A DNA stretch of 45,398 bases. Source: Burkholderiales bacterium. Its GTDB lineage: Bacteria > Pseudomonadota > Gammaproteobacteria > Burkholderiales > JAEUOS01. The position numbers and the translations under genes are program-made. Positions 25,400 through 34,988 of the stretch are shown piece by piece (the first letter of the stretch is position 1; every line of letters starts with the position of its first letter). The stretch is from assembly GCA_016790635.1 (NCBI GenBank), contig JAEUOR010000064.1, forward strand, positions 1 through 45,398. The letters run 5' to 3'. A model generated the notes under the pieces. That model made no database searches. It was not told the origin of the DNA and saw nothing but the letters and a program-made list of their open reading frames with translations.

Positions 25400-26670
25400 G
25401 TGTCATTGCCAAGGTCGTCGGCCGCCGCGTCTGGGACAGTCGCGGCCGACCGACCGTCGAGGTTGATGTGCAACTTGCCGACGGCAGCTGCGGTCGCGGC
25501 ATCGCGCCGGCCGGCGCCTCGCGCGGCACGCGCGAGGCGGTGGATCTGCGCGACGGCGGCCAGCGCCTGGGCGGATTCGACGTGAGCGCTGCGGTGGCCA
25601 ACGTCAACGGCGAGATCGCGCGCGCCCTGGCCGGCCACGACGCCGCTGACCAGGCCGGCATCGACGCGGCGCTGATCGCGCTCGATGGCACGCCCAACAA
25701 GGCGCGCCTGGGCGGCAATGCGCTGGTTGCGACGAGCATCGCCGTCTTGCATGCGGCCGCAGCGTCCGCGGGCCTGCCGCTGTGGCGTCATGTTGCCGGT
25801 GGCGGCCAGGTGACCATGCCGCTGCCCGAGATCCAGATTTTCGGCGGCGGCGCGCATGCGGGTCGGCGCGTTGACTTGCAGGACTTCATGGTCATGCCGG
25901 TGGGTGCCCTGAGCTTTGCCGGGGCACTTGAAATGACCGCCGAGGTGTATCTGGCGGCCGGGAGCCTCATGCAGGCTGCGGGCAAGGTGGCCGGGGTTGC
26001 CGACGAAGGCGGCTGGTGGCCGCAGTTCGATGCCAACGAGGAGGCGCTCGAGATCCTGACGCGTGCCATCGAGCACGCCGGCTTCGCCCCCGGGCGCGAG
26101 GTCGCGATATCACTGGACATCGCAGCGTCGGAGTTCGGCCGGGATGGGGTCTATACCCTGGGACTGGAAAAGCGCCGGCTGGACAGCGCGGGCATGATCG
26201 CGCTTCTCGGACGCTGGCTCGACGCCTACCCGATCGTCTCGATCGAGGATCCGCTCGCCGAGGACGACGAAGCGGGGCTGATCGAGTTCACGCGCCTGTA
26301 CGGTGCGCGCTGCCAGGTCATCGGCGACGATTACCTCGTGACCAGCGCCGGGCGTGTCGCGCGTGCGGCCGAGATCGGCGCGGTCAACAGCGCCCTCATC
26401 AAGTTGAACCAGGCCGGGACGGTCACCGAAACGCGGGCCGCGCTCAGCGCCGCGCAAGCCGCCAGCATGACCGTGCTGGTGTCGGCGCGCTCCGGCGAGA
26501 CCGAGGATGTCACCATCACGCACCTGGCGATCGGCTGGAACGCGGGGCAGCTCAAGGTCGGCTCTTTTGCGCGTTCCGAACGCATGGCCAAGTGGAACGA
26601 GGCGCTGCGCATCGAGGAGGCGACCGGTGCGGCGTTCGCGGGGCGCGCTGCACTTGGCGCCGGGCGCTGA
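25396..26670 (+). CDS. Enolase paralogue with altered active site
   Basis: 424 residues, full enolase length and colinear with phosphopyruvate hydratase. Retained residues include the SGAS-loop Ser42, His154 (HAGRRVD), metal ligands Asp241 (LDIAASEF), Glu284 (IEDP) and Asp311 (GDDYLVT), Glu204 (DEGGW), the catalytic Lys336 (LIKLNQAGT), Arg365-Ser366 and Lys387. Two key positions differ: the glutamate of the QEF motif is Asp163, and the histidine of SHRSGETED is Ala364. The loop also has APAGASRG instead of PSGASTG. Housekeeping enolase is normally next to pyrG, not in an ABC operon. It probably dehydrates a different phosphorylated acid, perhaps the product of the coupled kinase (inference). 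Confidence 0.85.
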   Translation: MSVIAKVVGRRVWDSRGRPTVEVDVQLADGSCGRGIAPAGASRGTREAVDLRDGGQRLGGFDVSAAVANVNGEIARALAGHDAADQAGIDAALIALDGTPNKARLGGNALVATSIAVLHAAAASAGLPLWRHVAGGGQVTMPLPEIQIFGGGAHAGRRVDLQDFMVMPVGALSFAGALEMTAEVYLAAGSLMQAAGKVAGVADEGGWWPQFDANEEALEILTRAIEHAGFAPGREVAISLDIAASEFGRDGVYTLGLEKRRLDSAGMIALLGRWLDAYPIVSIEDPLAEDDEAGLIEFTRLYGARCQVIGDDYLVTSAGRVARAAEIGAVNSALIKLNQAGTVTETRAALSAAQAASMTVLVSARSGETEDVTITHLAIGWNAGQLKVGSFARSERMAKWNEALRIEEATGAAFAGRAALGAGR

Positions 26671-26771
26671 ATGGAACAGCATTGGGCCCACGCGCAATGG
26701 TTTAAAGTGCAAAGCTGCGGGACGCAAGAACGGCGCGCCCCGTGACACACAGGGATTGAGGAGGAGGCAGC

Positions 26772-27836
26772 ATGGCATCGGTGACGATCGCGCAGACGCA
26801 GAAATACTTTGGCCAGACGCACATCATCAAGGGCGTGTCGGTCGACATCGCCGACGGCGAGTTTTGCGTGCTGGTCGGGCCCTCGGGATGCGGCAAGTCG
26901 ACGCTCTTGCGCATGATCGCGGGTCTGGAGGAGATCTCCGGCGGGCAGATCAGCATTGGCGGCAAGGTCGTCAACGACATGCCGCCCAAGGAACGCGACA
27001 TCGCGATGGTGTTCCAGAACTATGCGCTTTATCCGCACATGACCGTGCGCGACAACATGGCGTTCTCGCTCATGCTGGCCAAGAAGGACCGTGCAACCAT
27101 CGAGGAGCGGGTCGGCAAGGCGGCTGACATCCTGGGCTTGCGGCCGCTCCTGGAGCGCTACCCGCGCCAACTCTCCGGCGGCCAGCGCCAGCGCGTCGCC
27201 ATGGGCCGCGCCATCGTGCGTGACCCACAGGTGTTCCTGTTCGACGAGCCCTTGTCCAACCTGGATGCGAAGCTGCGCGTGGCGATGCGTACCGAGATCA
27301 AGGAACTGCACCAGCGCCTCAAGACCACCTCGATCTACGTGACCCACGACCAGATTGAGGCCATGACCATGGCCGACAAGATCGTCGTCATGCGCGACGG
27401 CATCGTCGAGCAGATCGGCACGCCGCTAGAGCTCTACGACAACCCGGCCAACCAGTTCGTCGCCGGCTTCATCGGCTCGCCCGCGATGAATTTCCTGCCC
27501 GGTACGGTGCGTTCCGGGCACGTCGAACTCGAAGGTGGCGCGGTCCTGCCGATGCCGGCCAGGGCCCGCGGTGCGGAAGGGCAGAAGGTGGTGTACGGGA
27601 CTCGCCCCGAGCACATCGAGATCGCGTCCGGCAACGACGGCGTCGCCACCGAAGTCATCGTCGTCGAGCCGACCGGCGCCGACACCCAGGTATTCACCAA
27701 GATCGCCGGCGTGGAAGTGACCAGCGTGTTCCGCGAGCGCCATGACTTCAAGCCCGGCGCATCGATTCGACTGAAGCCGGATGCGGGCCGCGCGCACCTG
27801 TTCGACGCGGCCAGCGGCCAGCGGCTGATGGCCTGA
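26772..27836 (+). CDS. ABC transporter ATPase (MalK/UgpC/MsmK type)
   Basis: 354 residues. Walker A is GPSGCGKST (36-44), with the Q-loop in MVFQNYALYP, the signature LSGGQRQRVA, Walker B VFLFDEP, and the switch histidine in YVTHDQ. The C-terminal third is the TOBE/OB regulatory domain of MalK-like proteins, with TRPEHIEI. GAGGAGGAGG precedes the ATG. A 101-bp gap follows the enolase-like gene, and TGG-TTTAAA at 26698-26706 could be an extended -10 for a secondary promoter. It energises the permeases encoded at 20407-22197. Confidence 0.94.
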   Translation: MASVTIAQTQKYFGQTHIIKGVSVDIADGEFCVLVGPSGCGKSTLLRMIAGLEEISGGQISIGGKVVNDMPPKERDIAMVFQNYALYPHMTVRDNMAFSLMLAKKDRATIEERVGKAADILGLRPLLERYPRQLSGGQRQRVAMGRAIVRDPQVFLFDEPLSNLDAKLRVAMRTEIKELHQRLKTTSIYVTHDQIEAMTMADKIVVMRDGIVEQIGTPLELYDNPANQFVAGFIGSPAMNFLPGTVRSGHVELEGGAVLPMPARARGAEGQKVVYGTRPEHIEIASGNDGVATEVIVVEPTGADTQVFTKIAGVEVTSVFRERHDFKPGASIRLKPDAGRAHLFDAASGQRLMA

Positions 27837-27852
27837 CCAAGGAGAAGCAAGA

Positions 27853-28962
<1,110 letters not shown>

Positions 28963-29076
28963 GGCGGTCGCGTGACGCGGCGATTCCTGGTCTACAGGTT
29001 GCTGCGGGCGATGGAGCGTCGCGGTCCCGGACAGCTTCTGCGTTACCTGCGGCCAACCTGACCCGGACCTCCAGCC

Positions 29077-30285
29077 ATGCGCGTGGTCGCCATCGACACC
29101 ATCCAGCTGGGCGCCTATCCCAACATCACCTTCGTCGAGCTCATCACCGACGAAGGCCTGACCGGGCTGGGCGAAACCTTTCGTGGTCCTCAGGCAGTCG
29201 CCGCGCATGTGCACGAGGCGATCGCGCCGTACCTCCTCGGGCGCGACCCGCGGCACGTGGAGGCGCACAGCCGGCACATGCTGGGTGGCTACCTCGGGTT
29301 CGCTTCCAGCAGCGCCGAGACGCGTGCCGCCAGTGCGGTCGACATCGCATTGTGGGACCTGTGGGGCAAGGCCAGCGGCCAGTCGATCCTGCAACTCCTG
29401 GGCGGACCCGTGCGCGAGTGCATCCGCGTCTACAACACCTGCGCCGGCTACACCTACAACAAGGCCGGCGGGCGGCGCCTGATCGACGCAGCGGCGCAGG
29501 ACGCGCCCGCCGAGGGCCCCTACGAGGACCAGGTGGCGTTCATGAAACGCCCTGCGGAGCTGGCGCATTCCCTGCTCTCGATGGGCATCTCGGCGATGAA
29601 GATCTGGCCTTTCGACCCGCTCGCCGAGGCCACGCGCGGCACGTCGATCACCCGCGCCGAGCTGGCGCTGGGCGTGGCGCCGTTCAAGGCGATCCGCGAC
29701 GCCGTCGGCGATCGCATGGACCTCCTGTGTGAGCTGCACTCGATCTGGAGCCTGCCGGCGGCGCTGGAGATCGCGGCGGCCATGCGCGATCTCGGCATCT
29801 ACTGGATGGAAGACCCGATCAGGATGGTCAATGCGCAGGTGCTGGCGGACTACCGACGTCAGTCGCGCATGCCGGTATGCGCGAGCGAGACGCTAGCCAC
29901 GCGCTACGGCTTTCGCGAGTTGCTCGAGAAGGACGCGGTCGATTTCGTGATGATCGACCTGGCATGGTGCGGCGGCCTCACCGAGGCGAAGAAGATCGCG
30001 GCGCAGGCCGAAACCTTCCAGCGCCCGATCGCGCCGCACGACTGCACTGGCCCGGTGGTGCTGGTTGCCTCGCTGGCGCTGGCGCTCAATGCGCCCAATG
30101 CGATCTTCCAGGAAATGGTCCGCGCCTACACCACGGGTTGGTACACCGAACTGGTGACCGAGCTGCCGCGCATCGAAGGCGGCTTCGCCTACCCGATGAC
30201 ACGGCCGGGGCTTGGCACCGAATTGCAGCCCGGCCTGCGCGCGCGGCCCGACGCGACAGTTCGGCGCTCGGAAATTTCGCGATAG
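29077..30285 (+). CDS. Mandelate racemase/muconate-lactonizing family sugar-acid dehydratase
   Basis: 402 residues of the enolase superfamily. The N-terminal capping domain includes GLGETFRG and the barrel begins near 125. Likely metal ligands are Glu219 (CELHS), Glu245 (MEDP) and Glu271 (ASETL). PHDCTGPV holds the general base His321, and Lys175 lies in MKIWPFD. The E-L-H at the first ligand resembles the D-x-H of mannonate/galactonate dehydratases, where the His acts as a base. Likely dehydration of a sugar acid to a 2-keto-3-deoxy acid. It lies 114 bp after frmA on the same strand; no strong ribosome-binding site. Exact substrate unknown. Confidence 0.85.
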   Translation: MRVVAIDTIQLGAYPNITFVELITDEGLTGLGETFRGPQAVAAHVHEAIAPYLLGRDPRHVEAHSRHMLGGYLGFASSSAETRAASAVDIALWDLWGKASGQSILQLLGGPVRECIRVYNTCAGYTYNKAGGRRLIDAAAQDAPAEGPYEDQVAFMKRPAELAHSLLSMGISAMKIWPFDPLAEATRGTSITRAELALGVAPFKAIRDAVGDRMDLLCELHSIWSLPAALEIAAAMRDLGIYWMEDPIRMVNAQVLADYRRQSRMPVCASETLATRYGFRELLEKDAVDFVMIDLAWCGGLTEAKKIAAQAETFQRPIAPHDCTGPVVLVASLALALNAPNAIFQEMVRAYTTGWYTELVTELPRIEGGFAYPMTRPGLGTELQPGLRARPDATVRRSEISR

Positions 30286-30289
30286 GAGG
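30284..30289 (+). promoter_or_regulatory. Ribosome-binding site that fixes a TTG start
   Basis: A perfect AGGAGG lies 7 nt before TTG 30297, showing that the Bug receptor gene starts at this TTG and not at the upstream in-frame codons within the preceding gene. The SD overlaps the end of the dehydratase gene. Confidence 0.7.
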
Positions 30290-30296
30290 ATCGATC

Positions 30297-31253
30297 TTGC
30301 GAATCATTGCTGTAGTGCTGTGGCTGTGTGCTTCACTGGGCGCGAATGCCCAGGGCTATCCCAACCGGCCGGTGAAGATCATCGTGCCCTTTACGCCGGC
30401 CGGCTCGCCTGACATCGTCGCGCGCGCCATGGCCGATGGCGCCGGCGAGGTGCTGGCGCAGCCGGTAGTGATCGAGAACGTTCCCGGAGCCGGTGGCAAC
30501 GTCGGCACCGCCCGGGCGGCAAAGGCGCCGGCCGACGGTTACACGCTGGTCCAGTGCACCATCGGCACGTGCTCGATCAACGGCAGCCTGTACGCCAGCC
30601 CGGGTTTCGACGCGCAAAAGGATTTCGCGCCGGTGTTCCTGACTGGCGGCGTGATGAACGTGTTCACGGTGAACCACGGCTTTCCGGGCAGGACCATGCA
30701 AGACCTGGTCGCCTGGGCGAAGGCCAATCCCGGCAAGCTCACCTACGGCTCGTCGGGCGTCGGCGCGTCGAACCACCTTGCACCGGAGTGGCTCGCGTTT
30801 CTCACTGGCATCAGCATGGTGCATGTGCCTTACAAGGGCTCGGGACCGGCGATCATCGACATCGTCGGCGGCCAGATCATGATGTTCAACGACAACGAGC
30901 CGTCGATCCTGCCGCAGATCAAGGCCGGCAAGGTGCGCGCGCTCGCGGTCACCGGCGCCCAGCGATCGAGGAATCTGGTCGAGGTGCCGACCATGGAGGA
31001 GGAGGGGTTCAAGGGCTTCGTGGTCGAGCCCTGGTTCGGCTTCATGGTGCCGAAGGGAACGCCGGCACCCGTCATCGAGCGCCTCAACGCCGCCTTCAAC
31101 AATGCGCTTGCCAACGCGCGGGTCAGGAAGCGCCTGGAGGAAACGGGTCTGCGCCTGGTGGGCGGGCCGCCCGAGCGCCTCGGCGAACAGATGCGCGTCG
31201 AAACCGAACGCTGGGCGAGGGTGATCAAGGCCAACAACATCCGCGCCGAGTAG
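30297..31253 (+). CDS. Bug/TctC-family periplasmic receptor
   Basis: 318 residues from a TTG with an ideal AGGAGG. The signal peptide is residues 1-18 (LWLCASLGANAQG). The mature protein has the family features YPNRPVKIIVPFTPAGSPD, ENVPGAGGNVGT, VPYKGSGPAI and the C-terminal Bordetella uptake gene pattern. Such proteins bind carboxylates for tripartite tricarboxylate transporters or act as sensors. No TctA/TctB permease is nearby, as is common for the expanded Bug families of betaproteobacteria. It is the last gene of the plus-strand cluster. Confidence 0.9.
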   Translation: MRIIAVVLWLCASLGANAQGYPNRPVKIIVPFTPAGSPDIVARAMADGAGEVLAQPVVIENVPGAGGNVGTARAAKAPADGYTLVQCTIGTCSINGSLYASPGFDAQKDFAPVFLTGGVMNVFTVNHGFPGRTMQDLVAWAKANPGKLTYGSSGVGASNHLAPEWLAFLTGISMVHVPYKGSGPAIIDIVGGQIMMFNDNEPSILPQIKAGKVRALAVTGAQRSRNLVEVPTMEEEGFKGFVVEPWFGFMVPKGTPAPVIERLNAAFNNALANARVRKRLEETGLRLVGGPPERLGEQMRVETERWARVIKANNIRAE

Positions 31254-31272
31254 CGCGCCCGGCGCCTGTCGG

Positions 31273-32034
31273 TCACATGGCGGCGGTCATGCCGCCGTCG
31301 ACCGTGAGGATGTGCCCGGTCACATAGGACGCGGCCGAAGAGGCCAGGAAGACGGCGGCTCCGCCGATCTCGGCCGGGTCGCCCCAGCGTGCCAGCGGCG
31401 TGGCACGCTCGACCCAGGCCGAAAATTCGCGATCGCTCGTGAGGGCGGAGTTCATCTCGGTGGCGAAAAAACCCGGAGCGATCGCGTTGACCGTGATGCC
31501 GTGCGGCGCGAGTTCGACCGCGAGCTGACGCGTCAGCGCGTGCACGGCGCCCTTGCTGGCAACGTAGGCCGAAATCGATTTGCGGCCCAGGAAGGCACTG
31601 ATCGACCCCGTGACGATGATGCGCCCGCGACGGGCAGGCATCATGAGCCGCGACGCCTCGCGTGCCAAGGTCCAGACCGCAGTGAGATTGGTATCGATCA
31701 CGCGCTGAAAGTCGGGAGTTGCAAAGTCGACCAGCGCGCGGCGATGCTGCACGCCAGCATTGGCGACGACGATATCCAGGCGCCCGTGCCGTGCCGCCAG
31801 TTCGCGCAGCGCCGATGTCTGCGCGCCCTCGTCGGCGACGTCGAAGGCGAGCGCCTCGGCGCTGCCACCCGCATCCCGCAGCGACTGCGCGACCGATTCG
31901 ACCGCGGTTTCATCGCGCGCATTGACGGCGACATGGGCACCGGCCTGGGCGAGCGAGGTGGCCATGGCGCGACCGAGCCCGCGCGAAGCACCGGTGACAA
32001 GCGCGACCTGACCTTGCAGGGAAAACGGGTTCAT
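31273..32034 (-). CDS. SDR oxidoreductase (3-oxoacyl reductase/gluconate 5-dehydrogenase-like)
   Basis: 253 residues of the classical short-chain dehydrogenase fold. The cofactor loop is TGASRGLG, followed by NAG in VVANAGVQ. The catalytic tetrad is Ser in GSISAF with Tyr-x3-Lys in SAYVASKGA, and PGFFATEM follows. The C-terminus is VDGGMTAAM. The stop of the truncated TPR gene overlaps its start (ATGA). The first 100 codons are duplicated at 43495-43797. It converges with the Bug receptor gene. A role in sugar or hydroxy-acid oxidation is plausible from the neighbourhood. Confidence 0.92.
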   Translation of the reverse strand: MNPFSLQGQVALVTGASRGLGRAMATSLAQAGAHVAVNARDETAVESVAQSLRDAGGSAEALAFDVADEGAQTSALRELAARHGRLDIVVANAGVQHRRALVDFATPDFQRVIDTNLTAVWTLAREASRLMMPARRGRIIVTGSISAFLGRKSISAYVASKGAVHALTRQLAVELAPHGITVNAIAPGFFATEMNSALTSDREFSAWVERATPLARWGDPAEIGGAAVFLASSAASYVTGHILTVDGGMTAAM

Positions 32035-32107
32035 GAGGATCCTTGCGGCTTCGAGGGGGAGGGCCTGGGTTTCTTCGCCGGCGATGCGGGGTCAGGTTCA
32101 CGCCACT
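31732..32107 (+). repeat. Left direct repeat (about 376 bp)
   Basis: This segment, the 5' part of the SDR gene plus the last 25 or so codons of the TPR gene, recurs in the same orientation at 43495-43870 with a constant offset of 11763. By hand alignment of 346 positions I count 23 mismatches and no gaps, about 93% identity. Mismatches are concentrated in the first 90 bp. The repeats enclose the CoA/molybdenum-hydroxylase module. Confidence 0.9.
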
Positions 32108-32390
32108 TGCCGGCTCGCACCAGCCGGATCTTGAGCATCTGCATGGTCACGCCGGCCCGGTACGCGCGATAAGCGTACACCAGCGCCTGGTCGGGGTCGC
32201 CGGCATCCAGATGCGCCAGGCCCAATGCGGAGTCGTAGTCGGGCCCTTTGGCGTCCAGCTTGCCCGCCGCCTGTATTCCGGCCAGTGCGTCCGCATGACG
32301 CCCCTTACCCTGCAGGTACGAGGCATGCACCATCCGCACCACCGGATCCTTCGGATCGAAACGCATCGCGCGCTCGAAGTAGCAGGCCAC
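32031..32390 (-). pseudogene. 3' part of a TPR protein gene, 5'-truncated
   Basis: 119 codons from a GTG at 32390. The encoded segments CYFERAMRFDPKDPVVRM and ALGLAHLDAGDPDQALVYA are tetratricopeptide repeats, and the C-terminus is KWREPDPA followed by a Lys/Pro/Ser tail. The frame continues upstream without any ATG to a stop about 29 codons before the GTG, through the low-complexity LPASPARPQ. TPR proteins of this kind are much longer, so the N-terminus is probably lost at the junction of the downstream island. A GC palindrome, GCCCCCTGGGGGC, lies at 32401-32413. It is coupled to the SDR gene by a 4-bp overlap and may still be translated. Confidence 0.55.
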
Positions 32391-32471
32391 GCTGTATTTG
32401 GCCCCCTGGGGGCGGGCAGGCGAGGCCGGAAGGGCATCATTGTCTTGGGGTAAACCCTTATCTTGCTCTTG

Positions 32472-32501
32472 TTGTCAGTACTGTAATCTTCATTACATCA
32501 T
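32472..32501 (+). promoter_or_regulatory. Putative promoter of the CoA/molybdenum-hydroxylase operon
   Basis: TTGTCA (32472-32477), an 18-nt spacer and CATCAT (32496-32501), about 40 nt before the first ATG. The spacer is almost filled by the inverted repeat at 32482-32497. The -10 is only a 4/6 match. Confidence 0.4.
32482..32497. promoter_or_regulatory. Putative TetR operator
   Basis: TGTAAT-CTTC-ATTACA is a perfect 6-bp inverted repeat with a 4-nt centre, AT-rich in a GC-rich region. It lies between the -35 and -10 of the operon promoter, the classical site for repression by a TetR-family protein such as the one encoded at 42381-43052. I found no second copy in the window. Confidence 0.5.
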
Positions 32502-32539
32502 GGGTAGAGAGTCGTACTGCCGACCGTGAGGCAATTCAG

Positions 32540-32947
32540 ATGAATGGATACCGCCAGCTCAATTCCTCCTGCGTCATTGCGGCCGGCGACCGGGTCGACT
32601 TGCTCGCGGCTCGATGCGCCGCGTGTGGCTATTTCATCTTTCCCGCGCTGACGTGCTGCCCGCGATGCGCCCATACGCACTTCACGGCGGCGACGCTGCC
32701 ACGACATGGAACGCTCTACAGCTACACGACCGTCCACATCGGACCGGCCGGCGCAAAGGTGCCGTACCTGGCCGGGTACGTCGACCTCGACAGCGAAATG
32801 CGGGTCTTCGGCCACTTGGCGATCGACGAGGGCGACGTCGCGATCGGAATGCCTCTCGAGCTCAACGTACGGTCCAGCGCGGCAGGGCGCTTCGAATACG
32901 CCTTTACGGCGCGGTGCGTGACCGCTCCCCAAGGAGAGGGTGCATGA
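32540..32947 (+). CDS. DUF35 Zn-ribbon/OB-fold protein, thiolase partner
   Basis: 135 residues. The N-terminal rubredoxin-like zinc ribbon has CAACGYFIFP and CCPRC, giving a Cys-x2-Cys...Cys-x2-Cys site. The OB-fold domain follows (GTLYSYTTVH, YLAGYVDLD). DUF35 proteins form obligate complexes with SCP2-type thiolases or aldolases (ChsH2-Ltp2, BbsA-BbsB), as expected from the next gene, which overlaps it by 4 bp. The ATG at 32540 was chosen because homology starts there; the frame extends upstream without similarity. First gene of the operon, directly after promoter and operator. Confidence 0.85.
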   Translation: MNGYRQLNSSCVIAAGDRVDLLAARCAACGYFIFPALTCCPRCAHTHFTAATLPRHGTLYSYTTVHIGPAGAKVPYLAGYVDLDSEMRVFGHLAIDEGDVAIGMPLELNVRSSAAGRFEYAFTARCVTAPQGEGA

Positions 32948-34119
32948 CCACGCCCGGTTTGCGTGATGTTCACGTGGTCGGAACCGGAATGGTCCGGTTC
33001 GGACGTCATGAAAGCACGAGCTTCGCCCGCCTCGGTGCGGCGACGGTCGTGGAGGCGTTGGGCGAAGCAGGCGCTTTACCGCGCGACGTGCACGCGCTCT
33101 ATTGCGGCACCGTCTTCGGCGGTCCGACCGCAGCCCAGCGAATCGCGCGAGAGTGCGCGCTGACCGGAGTGGAGGCACTCAATGTCGAGAACGCCTGCTC
33201 ATCTTCGGCGAGCGCGTTTCGTATGGCGTGGCTGGGCATCGCCGCGGGTGCTTTCGACTGCGCCGTCGTCGTCGGCGTCGACCAGCTGACGCGGCTTGGC
33301 GGCGGAGTGCTGCCCCTTGACGAAGACGACGTCGAAGCCTCGAACGGCTTGACGATGCCGGCGCTGTATGCCATGCGTGCACAGCGCTACATGCACGACT
33401 TCGATCTCGCGCCTGGCGATCTGGCCGCTATCGCAGTCAAGGCGCGCAAGCACGGTGCCCTCAACCCGTATGCGCAGATCCGTCAGGAGACGACCGTCGA
33501 TAAGGTTCTCGGATCGCGGCCGGTCGCTTCTCCGCTCACTGTGCAGCAATGCTGCCCGATCGGCGACGGCGCGGCTGCTGTCGTCCTGGCCGCTGCGGGC
33601 TCCAAGCTCGGCGGTCCTGGGCCGAAGGTCAAGGTGCTGGCGTCGCATCTGACGTCGGGCCGCTACATGCAAGGCGACCGCGACATGACGAGTCCGGAGG
33701 TGACCGTCCGCTGCGCCCGCGAGACCTATGAGGCATGTGGTCTGGGTCCCGAGGACATCGACGTCGTCGAATGCCACGACGCGTTCACGATCGCCGAACT
33801 TCTGTACTACGAAGCGCTCGGCTTTGCTGCGCACGGCGAAGGCATCGGGCTGCTGCGCAACGGCACAACGTCGCTCGGTGGCCGCACTCCGTTCAACCCG
33901 TCGGGCGGCTTGCTCTGTCGCGGTCACCCTGTCGGCGCATCGGGCACCGCGCAGCTCGTCGAGATCACGCGCCAGCTTCAAGGGCGTTGCGACGCACGCC
34001 AGGTGTCGCGCGATGGCCGCACGCCCCGCATCGGCTTGGCTCACATCACCGGAGGCGGCACCTACGGCTTCGACCATGCCGCCTGCTGCATCCACATCCT
34101 GGGAACCGAGAGCGTATGA
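32944..34119 (+). CDS. SCP2/lipid-transfer-type thiolase
   Basis: 391 residues. The nucleophile is Cys85 in VENACSSSASA. HDAFTIAELLYYEALGF and CRGHPVGASGTAQ are the His-containing signatures of the SCP-x/Ltp branch. The C-terminal Gly-rich loop is HITGGGTYGF, where classical thiolases have a second Cys; its absence is typical of the non-degradative or retro-aldol branch that pairs with DUF35. The partners probably catalyse C-C bond cleavage or condensation of a CoA thioester. It overlaps both neighbours by 4 bp. Confidence 0.88.
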   Translation: MTTPGLRDVHVVGTGMVRFGRHESTSFARLGAATVVEALGEAGALPRDVHALYCGTVFGGPTAAQRIARECALTGVEALNVENACSSSASAFRMAWLGIAAGAFDCAVVVGVDQLTRLGGGVLPLDEDDVEASNGLTMPALYAMRAQRYMHDFDLAPGDLAAIAVKARKHGALNPYAQIRQETTVDKVLGSRPVASPLTVQQCCPIGDGAAAVVLAAAGSKLGGPGPKVKVLASHLTSGRYMQGDRDMTSPEVTVRCARETYEACGLGPEDIDVVECHDAFTIAELLYYEALGFAAHGEGIGLLRNGTTSLGGRTPFNPSGGLLCRGHPVGASGTAQLVEITRQLQGRCDARQVSRDGRTPRIGLAHITGGGTYGFDHAACCIHILGTESV

Positions 34120-34988
34120 AGCCCGCACCCTACACTCTGCACCGGCCCACCAGCACGGCCGAAGCGGTGCACCTGCTCTCGACGCTGGACAACGCGCGCG
34201 TTCTCGCCGGCGGCCAGACCCTGATGCCGATGCTGGCAATGCGATACGCCTTCGTCGATCACCTGGTGGACCTGAACGCGATTGCCGGTCTGGACCGGTT
34301 CTCGTTCGACGGCGAGCAACTCATCGTCGGTGCGCTCGTTCGCCAACGCGAGCTCGAGGTCTCGCCGCTCATAGCAGAACACGCACCGATCGTCGCCGAG
34401 GCACTTGCACAGGTGGGGCACATTCAAACACGCCACCGTGGCACCTTCGTTGGCAGCGTCTGCAATCTGGACCCTGCATCCGAGCAGCCGGCCCTGGCCT
34501 CGCTGCTCGACGCGTCGATCGTCGCCGAAGGCCCTCGTGGTCGGCGAACGATTCCGTTCGAAGAATTCGCGCTCGGCTTCATGACGACGGCGCTTGCGCC
34601 TGACGAGATGGTGACCGAGATCCGCCTGCGCACCTGGAAACGGGGGCACGGCTTCGCGTTCGAGGAGTTCGCTCGCCGCCGCGGTGACTTCGCGATCGTC
34701 GGCGCCGGCGTCATGGTCAGCATTGACGCCGGTGGCTTGATCGACCGCGTCGCGACGGTCCTGTGCGGCGTCGGCGGCGTTCCGGCGCGGCTTGACCTGT
34801 CCAGCCTGATCGGACAGCGGCCTGTCGAGAACGCGGTCAACACCGCGTCCGAAATCGCCCGCAGAGTCGACGCGATCGAGGACACCAGCGCGAGCAAGGC
34901 GTATCGCCGGCACCTGGCTGGCACTTTGGTCGCGCGCGCGCTGCATCGTGCGTTGGCTCGCGCCGCCGATCCGGGGAGACCGTCGTGA
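34116..34988 (+). CDS. FAD-binding subunit of a molybdenum hydroxylase (CoxM-like)
   Basis: 290 residues. The FAD loops are VLAGGQTLMPMLAMR (about 29-43) and RGTFVGSVCNLDPASEQPA, the family's TIGGxxAxxDPxxDxPA motif. The C-terminal part is the CO dehydrogenase flavoprotein domain. It transfers electrons from the FeS clusters to an acceptor. Start ATG 34116 overlaps the thiolase stop; the stop overlaps the fused subunit start (GTGA). Confidence 0.9.
   Translation: MKPAPYTLHRPTSTAEAVHLLSTLDNARVLAGGQTLMPMLAMRYAFVDHLVDLNAIAGLDRFSFDGEQLIVGALVRQRELEVSPLIAEHAPIVAEALAQVGHIQTRHRGTFVGSVCNLDPASEQPALASLLDASIVAEGPRGRRTIPFEEFALGFMTTALAPDEMVTEIRLRTWKRGHGFAFEEFARRRGDFAIVGAGVMVSIDAGGLIDRVATVLCGVGGVPARLDLSSLIGQRPVENAVNTASEIARRVDAIEDTSASKAYRRHLAGTLVARALHRALARAADPGRPS

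Noticed and set aside
25396..26670. Housekeeping enolase
   Set aside because: Two conserved active-site residues differ and the context is a GntR-regulated ABC operon.
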